A stretch of DNA of 64,000 bases, from contig NZ_CANMDU010000013.1 of the NCBI RefSeq assembly GCF_947496775.1, positions 1-64,000 of the forward strand. Reading direction: 5' to 3'. The first letter of the stretch is position 1. Each line of letters starts with the position of its first letter. The DNA is from an uncultured Maribacter sp. (GTDB lineage: Bacteria > Bacteroidota > Bacteroidia > Flavobacteriales > Flavobacteriaceae). A program made the translations under genes and the position numbers. This document shows positions 17,878-26,406 of the stretch, piece by piece. The notes under the pieces were generated by a model. That model searched no databases. It was not told the DNA's origin and saw only the letters and a list, made by a program, of their open reading frames with translations.

Positions 17878-18594
17878 TTAAATTTTTTCTAATATCCAAT
17901 TTGGGGCAATTTTCATAATCCAAGCGATTAACCTCAATCTTTTAGTAATATATATTTTTTTCTTTTCTTTTAAAATTCCTGCATAGATTTGAGCTGAAGC
18001 CTTTTTTACAGGTGCAACCCAAAATAATCCATTTCCTTTTGCCATTGGCGTATTAACAAAACCAGGTTGAACATCCGTAATTTTAATATGTAATCTTTCA
18101 TTTTTGGCAATACACCTTAAGGCTTCAAGATAATTTGCTTGAAAAGCTTTTGATGCGCTATAAGAAGGACAATGCCTATTTCCTCTTATCGATGCAATAG
18201 AAGATATACCAACTAAATGTCCGTAGCCTTGTTTTTTGAACTTAGAAAATACAAATTCATATATTTTAGCTATTCCATTAACATTTGTTTGAATTATTTC
18301 ATTTTCGATTTCCCAATTTAGTTTTTGATTTATATCAGATATGCCAGAAGAAATGACTACTAAATTTACCGTTCCTAATTTTTGAAAAAGAGATATCATT
18401 TTTATATCTGAAATATCCGTTTCAATAATATCATGGCGTAAGGTTAAAATTTTATTTTTTGAATTTTCTTTTATTTCGTCGAGCAATTCAGTCCTTCTAC
18501 CAGTTAAGGCAACAGTCCAATTATTATCAAATAATATTTGGGAAAGGCTCCGGCCGATTCCGGAAGTTCCTCCAATAATAATGGCCTTTTTCAT
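17878..18594 (-). CDS. SDR family NAD(P)-dependent oxidoreductase
   Basis: The 238-residue Rossmann-fold protein has the cofactor loop 'IIGGTSGIGRSL' (TGxxxGIG variant) at residues ~5-16, 'ISSGIS' (NAG position), the catalytic Ser in 'GISSIASIRG' and the YxxxK in 'SYSASKAFQ'. Classical short-chain dehydrogenases oxidise or reduce alcohol/ketone groups with NAD(P)H; the substrate is not predictable. It sits 7 bp downstream of the M1 peptidase gene and 30 bp upstream of rnpA, so it is part of a four-gene leftward operon. Confidence 0.88.
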   Translation of the reverse strand: MKKAIIIGGTSGIGRSLSQILFDNNWTVALTGRRTELLDEIKENSKNKILTLRHDIIETDISDIKMISLFQKLGTVNLVVISSGISDINQKLNWEIENEIIQTNVNGIAKIYEFVFSKFKKQGYGHLVGISSIASIRGNRHCPSYSASKAFQANYLEALRCIAKNERLHIKITDVQPGFVNTPMAKGNGLFWVAPVKKASAQIYAGILKEKKKIYITKRLRLIAWIMKIAPNWILEKI

Positions 18595-18601
18595 TTATAT
18601 T

Positions 18602-20449
18602 TTATTCCTGCTTCCACATATTATTTGTAGCGTCAATATCAGCCATTAGTTGCGATGGATCTATAACAATAGATTCTATTTTGTTTATCGGTTTTGCAAT
18701 AGTAAAGTCATATGTGGGAAAAGCCCAAGGCCAATCGGCTAACATAGTTGCTTCTAAATTTTCTTTTGTACCACGCATCATACGTAAAGGAGTATAAAAG
18801 GCTTCTTTAGTACCATCTGTATAAGTTACTAGAATTTCTTGAGGCATAGGCATTAACCCAATACGTTCTAGGGTTATTTTTGTTTTCTCTCCTTCTGCTA
18901 TTACTTCTTTAATTCCGTAATCTATAGTATTGGTTGTTTGTGTCCAATCTGTTAAATACCAATCTAATTCTAAGCCAGTTACTTTTTCTGCGGTACGTTT
19001 TATATCGTTCGGAACAGGGTGCTTAAATTTAAAATCGGAATAGTATTTTTTAATAGTTTCCTGTAATTTTTCTTCTCCGATAATATATCCTAATTGAGAT
19101 AAGAAAATTGAACCTTTACTATAAGCGGCAATGCCATAAGCCATGTTATTATGGTAACGATCGGCATGTGTAGTCTGTGGCTGTTCTTGTCCAGATTTTA
19201 CTAAATATTGATATCCTTTATACGTTCCTTCTAAAGGGTTTGTCTTATTAGTACCCATTATTTTATCCATACAAAGTGTAGAAATATAAGTAGTAAAGCC
19301 TTCATCCATCCACTCATGTTTAGCCTCGTTGCTGGCTAAAACATGCTGAAACCAAGAATGTGCTAATTCATGGGCCATAACGCCAACTAAGCTTCCAAAT
19401 TTTCGTTCTCCAGTGATTAGGGTGCTCATTGCGTATTCCATACCACCATCTCCGCCTTGAATAACGGAATATTGTTTATAAGGATACTCTCCTATGTTGG
19501 TATTAAAATAGGTCATTGCTTCAGCCGTTTTTGGCTGTAATTTCTTCCAGTTTTCTTTAATATTCGGATTGTCTTTGTACAAAAAATGTAACTCTGTACC
19601 ATTTTCCATTTTTAGAATATCGTGTACATATTCCGGATCGGCTGCCCACATAAAGTCGTGTACTTTAGGGGCTTTAAAATGCCAGGTTAAGGTTTTGCCT
19701 CTTTGCTTTTTTATTTTGGATCCAGGAGCTTCATAGCCATGACCAATTTCATTTGGATTTTGCAAATAACCAGAACCACCAACCGTATAGTTTTTATCTA
19801 TTGTAATTTTCACATCAAAATTTCCCCAAACTCCTTGAAATTCTCTTGCGATATACGGGTCTGCATGCCAACCTTCAAAATCGTATTCAGCTAGTTTAGG
19901 GTACCATTGACTCATAGAAAGAGCTACTTTTTCTGTGCTATTACGACCTGAACGACGAATTTGAATAGGAACTTGTCCTTTAAATACCATTTCTAATGTT
20001 GTCTTGCTCCCAGGAGGAATTGGTTTTGCAAGTTCTACTTCTAATACAGTACCAGCTTCTGAGTAAGTAACTTTTTGCCCATCTTGCTTTAAAGAAGACA
20101 CGTGTAAAAAACCAATTTCGGAAGGAGATAAAGGAGCTATTCTACTTGTTTTTTCTTCGGTTATCATTCTTGCGTCAGGGTCTTTTATATTTTGGAGCCT
20201 AATGTCCATTTCACTACCAGGTTGAAATGCATTAAAGTATAAGTGATAATATACTTTAGAAAGTGCGTCTGGAGAGTTATTGGTATATACTAGTGTTTGT
20301 GTGCCTGAATATTGATAGTTTTCTACATCTATCTTAACACCCATAGTATAATCTACGTGCTGCTGCCAATAGGCTGTATTATTTTGGGCTAATAGAGAGG
20401 TTGTAATACTAAATAAGAGAAGCGTATATAAAGAAGATAACTTTTTCAT
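18602..20449 (-). CDS. M1 family zinc metallopeptidase
   Basis: Starting at the ATG at 20449 (MKKLSSLYTLLLFS, a proper signal peptide ending LLAQ), the product is 615 residues; the frame extends further upstream but that part is not signal-like. The zinc site is HELAH at 360-364 with the third ligand Glu383 in 'WMDEGFTTY'. The exopeptidase motif appears as 'GGMEYAM' in place of GxMEN. The protein should be a periplasmic or secreted aminopeptidase-like enzyme. It is the first gene of the operon M1 - SDR - rnpA - S41. Confidence 0.88.
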   Translation of the reverse strand: MKKLSSLYTLLLFSITTSLLAQNNTAYWQQHVDYTMGVKIDVENYQYSGTQTLVYTNNSPDALSKVYYHLYFNAFQPGSEMDIRLQNIKDPDARMITEEKTSRIAPLSPSEIGFLHVSSLKQDGQKVTYSEAGTVLEVELAKPIPPGSKTTLEMVFKGQVPIQIRRSGRNSTEKVALSMSQWYPKLAEYDFEGWHADPYIAREFQGVWGNFDVKITIDKNYTVGGSGYLQNPNEIGHGYEAPGSKIKKQRGKTLTWHFKAPKVHDFMWAADPEYVHDILKMENGTELHFLYKDNPNIKENWKKLQPKTAEAMTYFNTNIGEYPYKQYSVIQGGDGGMEYAMSTLITGERKFGSLVGVMAHELAHSWFQHVLASNEAKHEWMDEGFTTYISTLCMDKIMGTNKTNPLEGTYKGYQYLVKSGQEQPQTTHADRYHNNMAYGIAAYSKGSIFLSQLGYIIGEEKLQETIKKYYSDFKFKHPVPNDIKRTAEKVTGLELDWYLTDWTQTTNTIDYGIKEVIAEGEKTKITLERIGLMPMPQEILVTYTDGTKEAFYTPLRMMRGTKENLEATMLADWPWAFPTYDFTIAKPINKIESIVIDPSQLMADIDATNNMWKQE

Positions 20450-20567
20450 CTGTTTTTTTATTTTAATCCCACCAGCATATTTAATTTTTCTGATGTTTAT
20501 TTGGAAATGAATATGATTTTTATGCTTTACATAATTTCTATAAATAAATTGTTGTAGCATAAAACAG

Positions 20568-20606
20568 ACGCCATAAAACTTCTTAGTCTTAAAAGTTTTA
20601 TGGCGT
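20568..20606 (-). terminator. Terminator downstream of the S8 protease gene
   Basis: A 14-bp stem, ACGCCATAAAACTT with AAGTTTTATGGCGT, encloses an 11-base loop nine bases past the S8 stop codon. The tail (CTGTTTT on the minus strand) is only weakly T-rich. Confidence 0.65.
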
Positions 20607-20614
20607 GGAGCAAT

Positions 20615-22249
20615 TTACAATTGTGTTTTTCCTTCTGAAACATTTTTAGCCATGAGTAATGCATTATATGCATTTACCATTTTTCCAGATTTAGAAATTT
20701 TATCTAAAGTGTTACTTTTGGAGGCATCACCACCAAGAATAACCTTCGCTTTTGGCGCTAGACCAGATTGCATTAATATTTGTTTTACCTGTGCCGCTTT
20801 TAATTTTGGATATTGAGAACGAATAAGGGCGGCAACACCGGCAACTGCAGGAGCAGCCATAGAAGTTCCTCCCATAAATTTATATTTACTACCAGGTACA
20901 GTAGAGTAAATTGCTGCTCCAGGAGCAAATACATCTACATTGTTTGCGCCGTAGTTAGAAAAAGAGGCTACCATTTCGGATCCATATCTTTCTCCTAATG
21001 CACCAACTGTAATAACATTATTTGCAATTTCTGCACCGGCATGATTGCCATGATCGTTTGGAAAGTTAGGATGGCTAGCATCGTCAATATTTGAGCCATC
21101 ATTACCGGCAGCATGTACAATTAATACATCTTTAGAGGCTGCATATTTAATAGCATCATAAACCCATTCTGCTTTTGGTGAGAAAGACTTACCAAAGCTA
21201 CAGTTAATTATTTTTGCTCCATTATCTACCGCGTACCGTATTCCTAAGGCAATATCCTTATCGTACTCATCGCCATTAGGCACAGCACGGATGCTCATAA
21301 TAGCCACATTATTTGCTACCCCATTTGCTCCTTTTCCATTATTCCGTTCTGCCCCAATAATACCTGCCACATGGGTTCCATGGCTTTCATCTTCTACTCT
21401 ATTTTGAGGGTTTCCGTTACCATAACCTCGATCGTTGAAATCATATGGGTTATCCCCTACATCTTTACGACCATTAAAATCTTTATTTAGATTATAGTTG
21501 GCACTTTCGGTAAAGTGTGTAATGCCGCCATTAAGTTCTTCTATAACCTCAGGAATGCTATCGGCATAATTAAACATTTGACTTAAGACAGCTATGCTTT
21601 GCTGTAAACCTTGGTCTTCCGTTTTTATAGCAGTTAAATCTTTCTTGGTATAAGTATCTTTCCCCAAGTGTTTTTTTACAGCTTCATCTGCTGTTTTTAC
21701 TTGTTGTAAAATTTGCTCATATTGTTGCTTATTTTGAACTGCTTCTGGGTATTTTTTATCTAATTCTGCTTTTGCTTTTGCTTGCATTGCAGCATCTCCA
21801 AGGTTTAATCTAAGAATACGCGCAAACTCTAATTGCTCATTATACGACTCTCCTAAGAAATTATAACCATGGATATCATCTATATACCCATTTTTATCAT
21901 CGTCTTTTCCGTTTCCGGCTTTTTCCTTTTTATTGGTCCAAAGAACACCATCTAAATCTTCGTGTTTTAAATCCATTCCAGAATCTAAAACCGCAACTAT
22001 AACTTTAGTTCCTTTTTTATTATGAATAAGCTCCTTATAAGCTTTATCTACACTCATTCCGGGGATAGTATCCTTTACTAAATCTAAATGTCCCCAGTTT
22101 TGTTTTTCTTTTTCGGTAAGGTCTGCTATTTTAAGAGGTGTAGCATCAATATTTGCTACCGGAGTACTTACTAATTTTGTGGCTCCACAGCCAACAAATA
22201 ATAAAGCTGTTGTAACGCCAACAACAGTTTTTGAAATTTTAATAGTCAT
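20615..22249 (-). CDS. S8 family subtilisin-like serine protease, lipoprotein
   Basis: The 544-residue protein has a lipoprotein signal (GVTTALLFVGC, lipid Cys21). The catalytic triad is visible in order: Asp in 'VAVLDSGMDLKHEDL', His in 'ESHGTHVAGIIG' and Ser in 'GGTSMAAPAVAG'. A ~130-residue insertion rich in Lys/Gln/Glu separates the Asp and His regions. The oxyanion Asn is in 'IVHAAGNDG'. It is presumably anchored to the outer or inner membrane and degrades proteins in the periplasm or at the surface. It begins 28 bp after the MBL-hydrolase gene and is likely co-transcribed with it. Confidence 0.9.
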   Translation of the reverse strand: MTIKISKTVVGVTTALLFVGCGATKLVSTPVANIDATPLKIADLTEKEKQNWGHLDLVKDTIPGMSVDKAYKELIHNKKGTKVIVAVLDSGMDLKHEDLDGVLWTNKKEKAGNGKDDDKNGYIDDIHGYNFLGESYNEQLEFARILRLNLGDAAMQAKAKAELDKKYPEAVQNKQQYEQILQQVKTADEAVKKHLGKDTYTKKDLTAIKTEDQGLQQSIAVLSQMFNYADSIPEVIEELNGGITHFTESANYNLNKDFNGRKDVGDNPYDFNDRGYGNGNPQNRVEDESHGTHVAGIIGAERNNGKGANGVANNVAIMSIRAVPNGDEYDKDIALGIRYAVDNGAKIINCSFGKSFSPKAEWVYDAIKYAASKDVLIVHAAGNDGSNIDDASHPNFPNDHGNHAGAEIANNVITVGALGERYGSEMVASFSNYGANNVDVFAPGAAIYSTVPGSKYKFMGGTSMAAPAVAGVAALIRSQYPKLKAAQVKQILMQSGLAPKAKVILGGDASKSNTLDKISKSGKMVNAYNALLMAKNVSEGKTQL

Positions 22250-22277
22250 ATAAAATTTATTATGTTAATGTATGTCT

Positions 22278-23138
22278 TTAGTTAAAAAGGGTATTATAAG
22301 TGTATGTTTTATCTAATCTTATACCTTTTTCGGTATTTTTTAGAGTGCATATTTCATTATGAGCATCATGTTCAAACAACAAATAATAATTGTTTTCAAC
22401 TGCATTTTTCAAAAATAATTCTTTTTCAGATAAAGTAAGTAATGGTCTTGTGTCATAGCCCATAACATAAGGTAATGGAATATGGCCAACAGTAGCAATT
22501 AAATCGGCAGTAAAAACTAGCGTTTTTCCTTGATACGTTATGTGCGGAAGCATTTGTTTTTCTGTATGACCATCAACAAATAGAATTCCAAAACCTAATT
22601 CAGATTCTTTTAGGAAAGAAGTTTCTCCACGTTCTATAAATTTTAATTGACCACTTTCTTGCATGGGCAACAGGTTTTCTTTTAAGAAGGATGCTTTTTC
22701 CCTTACGTTAGGTTCAGTGGCCCATTTCCAATGTTCTTCATTAGTCCAAAAGGTTGCATTTTTAAAGGCGGGTTCGTACCCCGTGCGATTTTTATTCCAT
22801 TGAACACTTCCCCCACAATGATCAAAGTGTAAATGTGTCATAAAAACATCGGTAATATCATCTCTATGAAATCCATTTATTTTAAGGGAATTATCTAAAG
22901 TGTGATTACCCCATTGGTAATAATAATTAAAAAATTTATCAGATTGTTTATTACCCATTCCTGTATCGATCAAGATTAATTTGTCGCCGTCTTCGATAAG
23001 TAATGATCTGGCAGCTAAATCTATCATATTATTAGCATCCGCAGGGTTTGTTCTATTCCAAATAGATTGGGGTACTACGCCAAACATGGCACCTCCATCT
23101 AGCTTGAAATTACCAGTTTCTATAGGGTATATTTTCAT
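22278..23138 (-). CDS. MBL-fold metallo-hydrolase
   Basis: From the ATG at 23138 (MKIYPIETGNFKLDGGAMFG) the product is 286 residues; the only longer in-frame start is a TTG at 23159. The metallo-beta-lactamase-fold signature HLHFDH gives His102, His104, Asp106 and His107. Further metal ligands are His in 'LFVDGHTEKQM', Asp in 'FTADLIATVGH' and His in 'LFEHDAHN'. The fold and motif spacing resemble AHL-lactonase-like hydrolases of this superfamily, but the substrate is not assignable. Confidence 0.87.
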   Translation of the reverse strand: MKIYPIETGNFKLDGGAMFGVVPQSIWNRTNPADANNMIDLAARSLLIEDGDKLILIDTGMGNKQSDKFFNYYYQWGNHTLDNSLKINGFHRDDITDVFMTHLHFDHCGGSVQWNKNRTGYEPAFKNATFWTNEEHWKWATEPNVREKASFLKENLLPMQESGQLKFIERGETSFLKESELGFGILFVDGHTEKQMLPHITYQGKTLVFTADLIATVGHIPLPYVMGYDTRPLLTLSEKELFLKNAVENNYYLLFEHDAHNEICTLKNTEKGIRLDKTYTYNTLFN

Positions 23139-23202
23139 TGTAAAAAATAATTTGTGCAAATTAAGAAATATGGTAAGGAAATTAGGGGTATAGGCGGTTT
23201 TA

Positions 23203-25440
23203 TTAGCTGTTTTTTAACAAGATAGGTTCATTTTTATATTGTAAGAATGTATGTAATTGTTGTCCAAAGAAAATCATAGCCTTAATTTCTTGCACACTCA
23301 GAAGACGTTCTTTTTTTAGAATTAATAGAGTAGAACCATTAGATTCAATGTGGTAATAAGGGTTACTTTCTAAGAAAAGAATAAGCTCATCTGTAAATAA
23401 TTCTTTAATAGGAATTTCATTTTCACCACTTAAATAAAAACGTTTATTAAAGTCGGGATGGTTATTTATAGTAATATCTTTAAAACCAGCAAGGCCATAA
23501 ATAAAATCTAGTAACCCTTCTTTATCTAAAGTAAAAACGGGTATTTCATTGTCTAATTGAATATACATTATGGTAGTTTTAACCACCTCTTTTGCAATAA
23601 ATGCACCTTCTGTAAACTCTACATCAACTACTTTAAATTTGGACTCATTATCTTTTAAAGTATTATAGATATAAGGAATTTCTCTTGTTTTAAAAAAGAT
23701 AAAATTATTTAGAAAATTTGTTTTAATGTCCTTTTTAGGAACATAATTCCAATGGTATTCTTTGGCGGTATTTTTTAGTAGTTTTTGTCTTTTCGTAAAA
23801 TACCTTTCTACAGCGCCTATTTTGCTAAAAGGAATTACTTTACGAATGGCAAAAGGGTGTTTAGAGTCTGCTCTATGCTTATCTAAACCAATAATTTCTA
23901 TGCTTCCTCCTTTTTTACTAAAAGTATCTACATAACTTTCTATACCATCCATTACGGTATGGTCTACAAAACTGCATAGGGAAAAATCTAGTATTATGTT
24001 CTCATTTTCCGGAATTACATCTAGGTTATTTTTAAGTTTATAAAAATTTAAGAAGCTACAAAAGTACTTTACACTTACATAATAGTTATTACCATCCTTT
24101 TCCTTATACATTAAAATATTAGGCTTGGTAATATGATTAATAAATAAAGAAAAACTCTTATTTATAAGAACGTGAATTAAAAAGGTAATCACAATCCCGG
24201 CGCTTATTCCAGTAATTAAATTAGTAAATAATGTTGTGAGTAAGGTTACAAGAAAAATTACAATTTGTTCTTTTCCAATTTTAGCAATTTTTCCAAGGGT
24301 TTTTGGTGTTGCTAATTTGTAACCAGTATATACCAAAATGGCAGCTAAAGCGGCCAGAGGGATCATTCTTAATTGGTTTTGAAAAAGAAGAACAAACGCA
24401 ACTAAAAATAGAGCATGAAAAAGGTTCGCAGTTCTATTAGTAGCTCCATTATTAACGTTTACGGAACTTCTAGCAATAACTGTTACAACATTTAACCCAC
24501 CTACAAGACCACTTAAAGAAGTAGCAATACCTAAAGCTTTTAAATCTTTATTTACATTAGAACGCCGGCTTAGTGGATCTAATTTATCTACTGCTTTTAT
24601 ACTTAATAAAGACTCAATACTTGCTATTAAGGTAATAGCAAAAACAACTAATATAAATTCCTTTGTTTGGATGATAGAAAAATCTGGAAAAGCCCATTTT
24701 CCAAGTACATTATCTGGTATGTTTACTAAAAATTTAGAACTCATAGGATAAGGAATACCTAATGCCTCTAAAATATAACTAAAGCCAATGGTTAATATTA
24801 GTATCCACATTGGTGCAGGAATAAGTTGAAAGTATTTATTCCTTATTTTAGAATAGTAAATCATTATTAACAAAGCACTTGCTCCAATTGTCGCAGCAAC
24901 GAGAATTTCAGGAGTATCTAGGTATAATTTATATAATCCTGTTGGGATTTTTCCAAGAAGACTTACAATACTGCCACTTTCATTATTATGGCCAATCATA
25001 ATATGAAATTGTTTGGCAAGAATACCTAAGCCTATGGCTGCTAACATGCCTTCAATGGCAGATGCAGGAAAAAAATCTGCTAAGCGTCCCATTTTTAAAA
25101 AACCTAGTAGAACCATGAGAGCTCCGGAGATAACAATAGCAGCAAGTGTAAACAAATACCCTTGGTATAAATCTCCTCCACCTAAGGTTGTAATGGCGCC
25201 AAGAAGAACAATAACAAGACCATTTCCAGGACCTGTAATAGTTACATTGGAGCCCCCTAAAATAGCGACAACAATACCTCCAACAATGGCAGCGATTATT
25301 CCAGATATAGGTGGAGCTTCACTTGCCAATGCTAAACCAAGACCTAAAGGAAGGGCTATTAGCGAAACAACGAAACCAGAAAATATATTTTTAGGTAATG
25401 CGCTTATAAAATTTTTAGTTTGGCTTGTTTTTGTGGTCAA
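23203..25440 (-). CDS. SulP family inorganic anion transporter with extended C-terminal region
   Basis: The 745-residue protein has a SulP membrane core of 10-12 segments ('IFSGFVVSLIALPLGLGLALASEAPP' region through 'GISAGIVITFLIHVLI'). The motif 'NVVTVIARSSVNVNNGATNRTANL' corresponds to the conserved anion-site region. A STAS-like domain follows (about residues 485-540, 'NIILDFSLCSFVDHTVMDGI'). About 200 further residues beyond the STAS domain are unassigned, making it longer than usual SulP proteins (~550). Substrates in the family are sulfate, bicarbonate or similar anions. It overlaps the upstream universal-stress-protein gene by 4 bp. Confidence 0.88.
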   Translation of the reverse strand: MTTKTSQTKNFISALPKNIFSGFVVSLIALPLGLGLALASEAPPISGIIAAIVGGIVVAILGGSNVTITGPGNGLVIVLLGAITTLGGGDLYQGYLFTLAAIVISGALMVLLGFLKMGRLADFFPASAIEGMLAAIGLGILAKQFHIMIGHNNESGSIVSLLGKIPTGLYKLYLDTPEILVAATIGASALLIMIYYSKIRNKYFQLIPAPMWILILTIGFSYILEALGIPYPMSSKFLVNIPDNVLGKWAFPDFSIIQTKEFILVVFAITLIASIESLLSIKAVDKLDPLSRRSNVNKDLKALGIATSLSGLVGGLNVVTVIARSSVNVNNGATNRTANLFHALFLVAFVLLFQNQLRMIPLAALAAILVYTGYKLATPKTLGKIAKIGKEQIVIFLVTLLTTLFTNLITGISAGIVITFLIHVLINKSFSLFINHITKPNILMYKEKDGNNYYVSVKYFCSFLNFYKLKNNLDVIPENENIILDFSLCSFVDHTVMDGIESYVDTFSKKGGSIEIIGLDKHRADSKHPFAIRKVIPFSKIGAVERYFTKRQKLLKNTAKEYHWNYVPKKDIKTNFLNNFIFFKTREIPYIYNTLKDNESKFKVVDVEFTEGAFIAKEVVKTTIMYIQLDNEIPVFTLDKEGLLDFIYGLAGFKDITINNHPDFNKRFYLSGENEIPIKELFTDELILFLESNPYYHIESNGSTLLILKKERLLSVQEIKAMIFFGQQLHTFLQYKNEPILLKNS

Positions 25441-26300
25441 GTTCTGTTTCTAATAATTAATAAATCGGTTGGTAGATCAGATAAAATATGTTCTGTATCA
25501 TGGGGAAATATACGATCAAATATTCCTGTTTTTGCTGGAGCATTCATTACTAATAGATCTGCCCTAACAACCTCGGCATAATGCCCTATGGAGTAGCCTC
25601 TTTTTCCAAAAATACTCTGAGATTTAACTTTTAAATTTGTCTTTAAATATTTGGGTAAGTCTTCTATTATTTTGCGAACTCTAAATTCTTCTCTGTGTTT
25701 TAATCGTTCTTTTACAATAGTTGCTTTTTTAAGAGAGCGATCATCTTCTACAGTTACATGAATTTCTTTTTGCCTAATCTCTTCTACTACCGTTAATTTT
25801 TGAGCGCCAAGAGCATAACTCACATAAAAGGCATCTGTAATAGCCAAAGGCGTTTCGGGAGCATCTAAGCCATTTACAACAACGTGTTTGCAAGGAACCC
25901 TTTCCGCAGAAGGTTTAATTAATAAAAGTACAGAACAACAAACTTTACGTGTTAATTTTCTAGCAATAGAACCTACATAGAATCGAAACATATTTTCATG
26001 TTGCATAGCCCCTAACATTAATAAATCTATATTAGAGGTGCTGCAAGTTTTTAAAATAATTTCATAAGGATTTCCTTGTTTCCATTGAATTTCCACAGAT
26101 AAATCTGGATGTTCTATCGCAGAAAGAATAGCTTTAATTTTTAATTCTTTTTCTACAGTTTTTTCGCCAACATGTAATAAAATAAGTTTGGCATTAAAAA
26201 AATGAGCAATGCGTGTAGTTTCCAGCACATTAACATTGAGTGATGGAGAAAAAGCAAATCCAAATAAGATAGTTTTAAACGGATGGATTTCGTTTTTCAT
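25437..26300 (-). CDS. Universal stress protein, tandem UspA domains
   Basis: The 287-residue protein holds two UspA-like halves. The first begins 'FKTILFGFAFSPSLNVN' and has the nucleotide-loop pattern 'MLGAMQHENMFRFYVGSIARKL' (G-x2-G-x9-G-S-like). The second ends 'LLVMNAPAKTGIFDRIFPHDTEHILSDLPTDLLII', a degenerate copy of the same loop. It is a cytosolic protein of unclear biochemical role, presumably regulating or stabilising its transporter partner: the stop overlaps the SulP start by 4 bp, so translation is coupled. Confidence 0.83.
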   Translation of the reverse strand: MKNEIHPFKTILFGFAFSPSLNVNVLETTRIAHFFNAKLILLHVGEKTVEKELKIKAILSAIEHPDLSVEIQWKQGNPYEIILKTCSTSNIDLLMLGAMQHENMFRFYVGSIARKLTRKVCCSVLLLIKPSAERVPCKHVVVNGLDAPETPLAITDAFYVSYALGAQKLTVVEEIRQKEIHVTVEDDRSLKKATIVKERLKHREEFRVRKIIEDLPKYLKTNLKVKSQSIFGKRGYSIGHYAEVVRADLLVMNAPAKTGIFDRIFPHDTEHILSDLPTDLLIIRNRT

Positions 26301-26406
26301 GAAAAAAATTAAGTGCGTAAGATACTATAATATTTAAGAAATAAATTCTTGGATATTAACATTGTTATTTTTGAAATAAAAAGGTATTTTCCCTAAAAAT
26401 AAAATC

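Noticed and set aside
20450-20560. Extended N-terminus of the M1 peptidase
   Set aside because: The additional 37 residues are basic and without signal features. The internal ATG at 20449 gives a standard signal peptide.
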